64,000 bases of DNA from Cryptomeria japonica (Eukaryota > Streptophyta > Pinopsida > Cupressales > Cupressaceae). The translations under genes and the position numbers were made by a program. Under the pieces are notes generated by a model. The model worked only from the letters and a program-made list of their open reading frames with translations, had not been told where the DNA came from and did no database searches. Of the stretch, positions 57,322 to 64,000 are shown in pieces (within the stretch, counting starts at the first letter, position 1; each line of letters starts with the position of its first letter). The stretch covers positions 22,136,501 to 22,200,500 of the forward strand of contig NC_081413.1 of NCBI RefSeq assembly GCF_030272615.1, in the 5' to 3' direction.

Positions 57322-57340
57322 CCACGGTGGGCGCCAGAAA
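57322..57340 (-). other. Primer binding site of Tat-D
   Basis: On minus TGGCGCCCACCGTGGGGC, the commoner Tat form. Confidence 0.87.
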
Positions 57341-57342
57341 TG

Positions 57343-58353
57343 TGTGTGTGAAAAGTGGACCTGTATTTGTAAGCACAACACTTCAATTAAGTTATTACAT
57401 GCATGGTTAGACAGATATAAATATGAATATGAAAACCATAACAAATCGATCTGTTGCCTTCTAAAAGATGCGAGTATACGATTGCTCTCAGATTTGTAAG
57501 CAATACCAATGACTAGACAACACCAAAACGAAGGATTTTAATCTATATGAGCATGATGTTAATGCTAGATGGATGCAAGATTAATCTAACAAGATTTAAG
57601 CAATATTAAGCTAAATGATCTAAATATGTATGCAATATTCTCAATGAACCTAGAGCAAAAACAATATAATAACAATATATTCTCTAGCCTTTTTTTTGAA
57701 TGAGAGATGAGAGCCTGAATTTATAGAGAATTCAGAAAGAAACCAATGGCTGAGATCAAATGATAATGAGCGGTCAAGATTTTCCAAGAGGAAGCACAAT
57801 CCAGGTGAATTGATATGATTGGATGCTTTTCTCAGTTTTAAAGGAAATTGAACTAAAATTCAGATAAAATCAAGAAAAAACTGATTTATTCTCTATTTCA
57901 TTCAATTTTGAGATTTAATTGTTTTAATTGCTTTCTTTGAGATTATCTATCAATGTTTTTTTCAAGATTGTCTCCAATTGATTCTTTTTTGGTCAATTAA
58001 TTCCTTTTTTGATTTATTTCCATTTTTGAAGATTTGTGCTCATAATTTCCAATTCCTCTTTCTTGATTTGTTTCCTTTTTTTGAAGATTTATGGCAAATT
58101 GATTTATTTAATTAAATATGCTAGGATATTTAATAAAATAAATAAAATAATTGTTTAAAATGATTTACTTGAAATGATCAATTAATTAAATAAATATTTA
58201 ATTAATATCGGTTGATTAATTTGCCATGTGAGATCTGATGATTAAAGAGTTAATTATGTGCTCATGATTTATTTAATTGCATTTTGTTAGGGCCTTGGTG
58301 ACGTTGTCAAGATTAGGGCTCATGGTTTAGATGACCATTTTTAGGGTATTACA
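57343..58353 (-). repeat. 5' LTR of Tat-D (1011 bases)
   Basis: Equivalent to 38952-39966. Ends GGGTATTACA at 58353, then the copia-2 LTR remnant. Confidence 0.92.
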
Positions 58354-58526
58354 AATAGTATGCAAAATCTAGAAGTAAAGATTTTACTATATAAAAATAT
58401 CTACTCAAATCTATTCTACAACATGGAAGACCATATATATGAGATGATGGAGAATAAATGTCTACAAAAATGTGCTACGGTTGAGTTAGAGGACTAAATA
58501 TGGGTAGTTGGTGATTAACTCCAACA
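58354..58526 (-). repeat. 3' LTR remnant of copia-2, unit 2
   Basis: Same 173 bases as in unit 1, cut at the same Tat junction. Confidence 0.91.
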
Positions 58527-58535
58527 CGCCCCCTT

Positions 58536-59890
58536 AATCACAACTGCCATCTACAATACTCCAGTTGTTTCATTGATGCACATAATTTTATTTTCCCAGT
58601 GGTCAACAAATTGGTCTTTTGACTAGCAATGTTCCAAAATTATTTCTTCATCGTTGATCAGCTCCCTAATGAAGTGATACCTTGTGTCTATATGCTTGCT
58701 CCTTTTGTGAAATATTGGATTTTTTGATAATGCTATAGCTGAGTTGTTGTCACAATATGTCTTTGTGGCACTTTCTTGTTCATACCTTAATTCTTTCAAC
58801 ATTTTTCTCATCCAAACCGCTCGACACGTTGCCCTTGTATATGGTACATACTCCGCTTCAGCTGATGAAAGAGTGACTATAGGTTGTTCCCATCATCTAT
58901 GTTGCCAACACAATCACTATCTTTGTATCCTATCAGCTTGAAATCATTTGCCCTTGAGTAAAATATTTCATAGTTTTTTATTCCACTAACATATTTCCAA
59001 ATTTTTTTTCTAGCATTCCAATGTGTAACTTTTGGAGACTCCATGAACCGTGAAATGAGACTAACTCCAAATATTATATCTGGCCTTGTAGTTGTTAGAT
59101 ACATGAGACTACCAACAATTTTTTTATACAAAGTTGGATTTACATCAGCTCCTTTGTCATCTTTACTCAACTTTAAACCTGTCACTATTGGTGTTGGTTC
59201 TGATTTGCAATTCATCATATTAAACCTCTTCAAAATATTATATGCATATTTAGATTGTGAAATGAAAATTCTTTTATCATTTTGACATACTTCAATGCTA
59301 AGAAAATATCTCATTAAACCCAAATCAGTCATCTCAAATTCTTTCTTCATAGCTGATTTGCACATGTCAATTAAAAGATCACCAGTGAATATCAAGTCAT
59401 CAACATATAAACAAACAATTATGAGATCTCACCTTGCTCATTCATCTTAGTATACAATGTGGGCTCACTGTTGCACCTATTGAATCCATTTTGTAAAAGA
59501 TAAGAATCAATTCTACTATACCATGTTCTTGGGGCTTGTTTGAGTCCATAAAGTGCCTTCTTGAGCTTGTAAACCTTGTTTTCGTTACCCAAAATCCCAT
59601 ATCTAGGTGGGTGCTCCACATAGGCATCTTCTTCTAAAAATTCATTTAAGAGAGTTGATTTTACATCTATTTGATATACTGCCCACTTGTTTTGAGTTGT
59701 TATTGCTAGTATTGATTTCACGATGTCTAAACGAGCAACTGGTGCAAATGTCTCATTGTAGTCTACCTCGGGTTGTTGTGAATAACCTTTTGCCACCAAC
59801 CTTGCCTTGTGTTTTTGCACATCACCATTTACATTCAATTTTGTTTTGTAAACCCACTTCACCCCTATCACCTCTTTTTCTTGTGGAAGA
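58536..59890 (-). pseudogene. Copia-2 RT and RNase H, unit 2
   Basis: Frame 59419-59871 has IGVKWVYKTKLNVNGDVQKH, ARLVAKGYSQQPEVDYNETFAPVA and ALYGLKQAPRTWYSRID. A two-base insertion at about 59423 (ATGAGATCTC versus ATGATCTC in unit 1) shifts the frame just before the YVDD box, which is present at about 59393-59404. Frame 58877-59395 continues RT. RNase H: 58623-58811 has [28 protein letters not shown]. This copy keeps the start of RT better than unit 1, which keeps the catalytic region better. Confidence 0.9.
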
Positions 59891-60492
59891 CTAACTAACT
59901 CCCATGTTTAATTCTTTTCAATTGCATCAATTTCTTCATCCATTCCATCTATCCATTTTTCTTTCTTAATAACATCTTCAAAATGAATTGGATCATCCGC
60001 ATGCGAGTAAAAAACAAAAAGAGAAGTATGACTTGTATTATTTTCACCTTCATTTTGTTCATAAATCTCCCTTGAACTTCTGATTTTTTGTCTCCTCAAG
60101 CTTGCTAATGTAGGATTGGACATGTCACTTGAATTTGTTGAATGTGGGCTTGATGGTCTAGCACTAAGACTGCCAATTGAAGATGGTGTTAATTGCACAT
60201 TTGATGGAGTATTTGCTTGAGTGTGTGGGGTTGTCCTTACACTTGATGGTGTCATTTGTTGACCTTGAATAGCTATAGGAGGAGTTACATTTGAAGGAGT
60301 ACTTGTTGATCTAAAATCTTCATTTTCTTATTGTGGTATGTTGGCTGCAATATTGATTGCTTTATCCAAAGTTTCATCTGATGCTTCATCTTCTATGAAC
60401 TGCACATCTCTACTGAATATAACCCTTTTGATGATTGGATTGTATAACTTGTATGCCTTTGACTTGTCACTATATCCCACAAATATACATTT
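59891..60492 (-). pseudogene. Copia-2 integrase-RT linker, unit 2
   Basis: Frame 59908-60255 mirrors 41521-41868 (Ser/Thr/Pro-rich, ending EEIDAIEKN). The rest to 60492 has the integrase tail with stops at the same places as unit 1 (for example near 60493), so those lesions are older than the duplication. Confidence 0.8.
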
Positions 60493-61500
60493 TTATCCTT
60501 TGTTGTCCATCTTTCTTCTCAATTCATCTGGCACATGTGCATATGCCACACATCCAAATACTCTCATATGAGAAACATTATATTTTCTTCCACTCCATGC
60601 TTCTTCTAGAATCATATTGATAACACTTTTAGTAGGAGATCTATTAATTATTATTGTTGCACATGCTACAACTTCAGCCCAATACTCATTTGACAAACAT
60701 TTTGCTTTCAAAATGCTTCTTGCCATTTCCATTATTGTTCTATTTTTTCTATCAGCTACACCATTTTGTTGTGGGGTATACCTTGTAGTAGATTGTTTAT
60801 GGATTCCATTGTCTTTGAAAAATCTTATGAAGTCATTTGAAATATATTCACCTCCTCTATCTGTTCTTAATTCTTTGATGTAATGCCCACTTTGTTTTTC
60901 AACAAGAGCTTTGAATTGACAGAAATAATCAAACACCTCATGCTTATGTTTTAGAAAGTAGACTCATATTTTTCTTGTGAAGTCATCAATGAATGTCAAA
61001 AATTAGTAGCTCCCACCAATGGAAGGTGTTTGCATTGGTCCACACAAATCTGAATGAATAATCTATAATGGTTTATTTTCACAAATTGGCTTTCCGACTA
61101 GAAATGATTCTCTATGTTGTTTACCCAAAATACAACCTTCACATATTCTATCCAGTTTGTCTATTAGTAGCAACCCCTTCACCATTTTTTTCTTATGCAA
61201 TAAGTTTAACCTTCCAAAGTTGAGATGCCCAAATCTTAGATGCCATGACTAATTTTCATCTTTAATTTCAGCTTGATAAAATACTTGGGGGACTCCTACA
61301 ATTTTTTCTTCATGTACTTGTGGCTTCACTGAGGGGTATTCTTGAGAAAGTTCTACTTTCAAATCCAGTTATATCCTTAAGGGAAACATTCTATTATTTT
61401 TCATTTGGACTTTTTCTATGAGCTGATTGTTTGGAAATTTGTCTAAAATTGTGCATTCTTTGTCCTTTAAATAGACTCTATACCCATTTTGAATGAGTTG
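60493..61500 (-). pseudogene. Copia-2 integrase, unit 2
   Basis: Frame 60493-60936 (147 codons) runs from FDYFCQFKALVEKQSGHYIKEL through ELRTDRGGEYISNDF and TPQQNGVADRKNRTIMEM to RPSPTKSV-like and MRVFGCVAYAHVPDELR. The usual catalytic Glu is Asp here too (GVADRKN). The N-terminal part, 60940-61500, has the zinc-binding HLRFGHLNFGRL piece and the first Asp region with stops (TAG at 61007, TAA near 60965). Confidence 0.88.
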
Positions 61501-61508
61501 CCCTATAC

Positions 61509-62744
61509 TCAATAAGTTATGTTTAAGCCTAGGAACAAAATACACAACTGAAATATACTTTTTCTCCCCCTTTTTTTTAGAATGTTGACACTTCCTTTAC
61601 CCATTACTGAAACTTTGTTGTCATTCCCCAATGTTACATCTGATTTTACACTCTCATCCAAACTAAAAAACATTTCCAAATTTCCAATCATATGATTGCT
61701 ACAGCCCAAATCTAAAAACCATATATCTTTCTCACTTTCTTGTGCAACATTGCAAGCTATGAACATGCTATCCTGACTTTGGTTTTCTTTGGTGAAATTT
61801 GTTTTTTTTTGTCTAGAATCATATTGCTTCTTTCTACATTCATTTATATTAATGCCCAAATTTCTTTCAATAATGACATTGGATTGAGGATTTGTCATAC
61901 CTTTAGTTTTGGGGCTAATTTTGAGTTGATGTTTGATAGTTGCCTCTTCATTTGAGCTTGATGGGCTGCTACCTCTTCCACTTGAGTTTGATGCGCTGCT
62001 TCTTCCACCTCTATATGAATTTCTTCCTCTACCTCTGATATTTCTTCTTCCCCTACCTTTACCATGGCTGATTGAAACTTGTATCTTGAATGCATGCTCC
62101 AAATTTGAATTTTTTGACTCTCTCAGTCTATTCTCATGACAAATGAGTGAAGCATGAAGCTCATCCATTGAAAATTGTGAGAGATTATTTATCTCTTCTA
62201 TGGCCACCAAAATAGATTTAAATCTTGTAGGCAAACTTCTCAAAATCTTTTCAACCACTCTTCTTTCTTCAAGGTTTTCACCATAACATCTAATTTGGTT
62301 TACCAATCCAATGATTTGAGTGAAAAATAAGTCTATTGAATCTGATTCTTTCATGTAGATGGTCTCAAAATCCCTTCTTAACATTTGCAACTTAGCTATT
62401 TTTACCTTTTCCATTCCTTGATAGGTTGTTTGAAGAATGTCCCATGCTTGCTTGGACTTTGTTGGTGTTTGAATCCTTGGAAAAATGCTTTCATTCACTC
62501 CTTGAAAGATGAAGAAAAGGGCTTTTGAATCTTTCTTTTTGATTTCCTTCAATAAGTCTTTCTCTTCTTGAGTTAATGCATTATATGTTATTGCATCTAC
62601 TGGTTCTTGGTAGCCATTTTTAACAAACTCCCATAAATCTTGTGCACAAAATAATGCCTTCATTGTTATTGTCCAGTAATCATAATTTTTCCCATTAAAC
62701 TGTGGGATTTGTGGATTTGACAAACTTGTGCTTGGAGTTGCCAT
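61509..62744 (-). CDS. Copia-2 Gag-protease, intact frame of 411 codons, unit 2
   Basis: The longest clean retroelement frame here, starting ATPSTSLSNPQIPQFNGKNYD after the ATG at 62742-62744, 90 bases from the LTR. It has the DUF4219/UBN2-type capsid (YDYWTITMKALFCAQDLWEFV, KQAWDILQTTYQGMEKV, SIDLFFTQIIGLVNQIRC, LPTRFKSILVAIEE), an Arg/Gly-rich stretch (RGRRNIRGRGRNSYRGG) and the protease start FLDLGCSNHMIGN, where DSG has become DLG. The CCHC knuckle is lost: its residues (C-H-Y...KKFGH) appear only in another frame near 61845-61890, between two compensating shifts. Probably not functional as a protease; it may be chance-open. Confidence 0.82.
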   Translation of the reverse strand: MATPSTSLSNPQIPQFNGKNYDYWTITMKALFCAQDLWEFVKNGYQEPVDAITYNALTQEEKDLLKEIKKKDSKALFFIFQGVNESIFPRIQTPTKSKQAWDILQTTYQGMEKVKIAKLQMLRRDFETIYMKESDSIDLFFTQIIGLVNQIRCYGENLEERRVVEKILRSLPTRFKSILVAIEEINNLSQFSMDELHASLICHENRLRESKNSNLEHAFKIQVSISHGKGRGRRNIRGRGRNSYRGGRSSASNSSGRGSSPSSSNEEATIKHQLKISPKTKGMTNPQSNVIIERNLGININECRKKQYDSRQKKTNFTKENQSQDSMFIACNVAQESEKDIWFLDLGCSNHMIGNLEMFFSLDESVKSDVTLGNDNKVSVMGKGSVNILKKRGRKSIFQLCILFLGLNITY

Positions 62745-62814
62745 TAAAGACTGTGAAAAACCCTTTTATCTCTTTGAAAAACTTTCTCAATCAGTTCACC
62801 CAATAACCTTTAAC

Positions 62815-62832
62815 CTTCAACTCTAATACCAC
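62815..62832 (-). other. Primer binding site of copia-2, unit 2
   Basis: TGGTATTAGAGTTGAAGG on minus, as in unit 1. Confidence 0.8.
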
Positions 62833-62835
62833 TAA

Positions 62836-63408
62836 TGGACAGAGAGGTAGAAGATAAAAAACAAACACAAAAATACCAATGATAAAATAAAAATGCATTT
62901 ACAATATCATGTATTCATATGTATATTTCATGACAAAACCAAATGAAAGAAGAGCTGCATTTTCTGATTATACTCAAAATACAAAAACATAATACTCTGT
63001 TTTTCAACCATAAACCCTGTTTTTAGCTTGTTATTTTCTTGTAAATACATTAGCAGCAGCACACTCTATTTTGTTATATCTTTTTTTAAAGAAGACTACA
63101 TTTATGTTGCAACACCCAAGGACAACTCTCTACACACTTCTATTCATACCTAACAAAAATAAAACTTAAAGACTTCCCTTTATTCGTATGTCAAAGAAAA
63201 GTAATTAAAAGAAAACTTACAACACTAAATCCAGTTGACAATATGCAAAATCTGGAAGTAAAGATTTTACTATATAAAAATATCTACCCAAATCTATCCT
63301 GCAACATGGAAGGCCATAGTAAGAGATGATGGAGAATAAATGTTTGTTGGAATGTGCTACGATGGAGTCAGAGGAGTAAATATGAGTAGTTGGTGATTAA
63401 CTCCAACA
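62836..63408 (-). repeat. 5' LTR of copia-2, unit 2 (573 bases)
   Basis: TGGACAG...CTCCAACA on plus; identical in length to 52314-52886 with few substitutions. Confidence 0.92.
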
Positions 63409-64000
63409 ATTTTGGAGTCTTACATCTTGTATTTTGGTTCAACCTAACAATGCTAGTATCATTGGCTATTCTTGTCCTGGTTTTGATCTTTGCTGCTCTA
63501 GCTAGTGTTAGTATTCGTAAAACTTGCTCCCACAAAATAACCATCATAATTTTTGTTCAAAATTTGAGTACGCAGTTTGAATGGGAAAATGTTGAAGAAC
63601 AAACAAGTCAGTCATTATTTGTAGCTCGGATTGCTGATCCTCAATATGTAGTGGTCATATCAATTCTCACCTCATCCATAGCTTTCCTCATTACCATGTG
63701 CAATGGAATTTTGATTTTTGAAAGCCTACTCTTTACTACATATTAAGAACTTGCTTACACATTTTTGGACATTTGGTTTGTGCCTCATTGCATGCTGATT
63801 GTCATGGGCTTACTTATCATATACTGGAGATGCATCACAGGAATGGTTTTCTACCCAAAAAAAATCAATTGGAAACTATCCAACCTAGTACAATTTTTTC
63901 AGATAGAGAGTTTTTGGAAAAGCCATTTGCTTGACTTTATAGATAGCTTCGATACTACTGGAGAAAGTGGTGACAGGTCCTTGGAAAATTTAATAATGAG
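63409..64000 (+). pseudogene. Decayed gene of unknown function, unit 2 (leaves the window)
   Basis: Second copy of 52887-53490. From 63409 the frame is open except for a TAA at 63744, which unit 1 shares, through FLDIWFVPHCMLIVMGLLIIYW, FYPKKINWKLSNLVQFFQIESFWKSHLL and DFIDSFDTTGESGDRSLENLIM to the window end. It keeps TMCNGILIFESLL, where unit 1 has lost about nine bases, and CAA where unit 1 has TAA, so it is the better copy. The leading MVINSNN residues of the longest ORF come from the copia-2 LTR and are not part of the gene. Confidence 0.65.

Larger units (their letters stand above)
54492..58353 (-). mobile_element. Tat-D: 5' end of a Tat element (unit 2 copy of Tat-C)
   Basis: Contains LTR (57343-58353), primer site, leader and the first part of Gag only; cut at 54492 by the duplication junction. 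Shares the LTR/copia-2 junction base with Tat-C. Confidence 0.93.
58354..63408 (-). mobile_element. Copia-2, unit 2 copy (Ty1/copia), uninterrupted
   Basis: Same element as 39967-52886 without the gag-only insertion: 5' LTR 62836-63408, primer site, Gag-protease, integrase, RT, RNase H, polypurine tract (58527-58535) and truncated 3' LTR (58354-58526). About 5.05 kb. Confidence 0.94.
54492..64000. repeat. Segmental duplication, unit 2 (leaves the window)
   Basis: Starts in the Tat capsid at the base equivalent to 36104 and follows unit 1 in order. If as long as unit 1 without the gag-only element (about 10.5 kb), it should end about 1 kb beyond the window. Confidence 0.92.

Noticed and set aside
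59607-59894. Plus-strand ORF opposite copia-2 RT, also seen at 41218-41688
   Set aside because: Antisense shadow of RT; similarity between the two comes from the segmental duplication.

Overview
The window looks like gene-poor nuclear DNA of a seed plant with a large, AT-rich genome. A conifer or other gymnosperm would fit, but the sequence alone does not prove it. Nearly every base belongs to LTR retrotransposons nested inside one another. I see no intact host gene, rRNA, tRNA, CRISPR array or bacterial feature. Most coding stretches carry stops of the C-to-T / G-to-A kind and small indels, so they are listed as decayed genes.

Left part (1-14507). A minus-strand Ty3/gypsy chromovirus (1-6501, left LTR cut by the window edge) sits inside a plus-strand Tat-lineage Ty3/gypsy element, Tat-A. 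Tat-A resumes at 6502 and runs through the PR-RT linker, RT, RNase H, a second RNase H, integrase, a long 3' leader-like region and a 3' LTR (13545-14507). That LTR lacks its last ~52 bases. It is fused tail-to-tail at a 3-base microhomology to a second Tat element, Tat-C, on the minus strand.

Centre (14508-39966). Tat-C is split in its integrase by a plus-strand Ty1/copia element, copia-1 (15500-29715, TSD GTTAT). Copia-1 is itself split just before its integrase by a third Tat-like element, Tat-2 (18698-25251, TSD CCGAG). Tat-2 has lost almost all of gag-pol by internal deletion. The rest of Tat-C (RNase H, RT, PR, gag, a 2-kb leader with many TCGTACGA-like palindromes, PBS, 5' LTR) fills 29716-39966.

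Right part (36104-64000) is a tandem segmental duplication. Each unit holds the 5' end of a Tat element, a minus-strand copia-2 whose 3' LTR is cut at the Tat junction, and a decayed single-frame gene of unknown function with membrane segments. Unit 1 is 36104-54491 and unit 2 starts at 54492 and leaves the window. Two insertion junctions are shared at the same base, which shows one duplication rather than independent insertions. Unit 1 alone carries a 7.86-kb plus-strand element (43124-50984, TSD CTCAT) with 1254-base LTRs. It encodes only Gag and an aspartic-protease-like region, with no RT, RNase H or integrase. The empty site is visible in unit 2.

Relative order by nesting: copia-2 entered the unknown gene, then Tat-C entered copia-2's LTR, then the block was duplicated, then the gag-only element entered unit 1. 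Separately, copia-1 entered Tat-C and Tat-2 entered copia-1 last; the Tat-2 LTRs are the most alike in the window.
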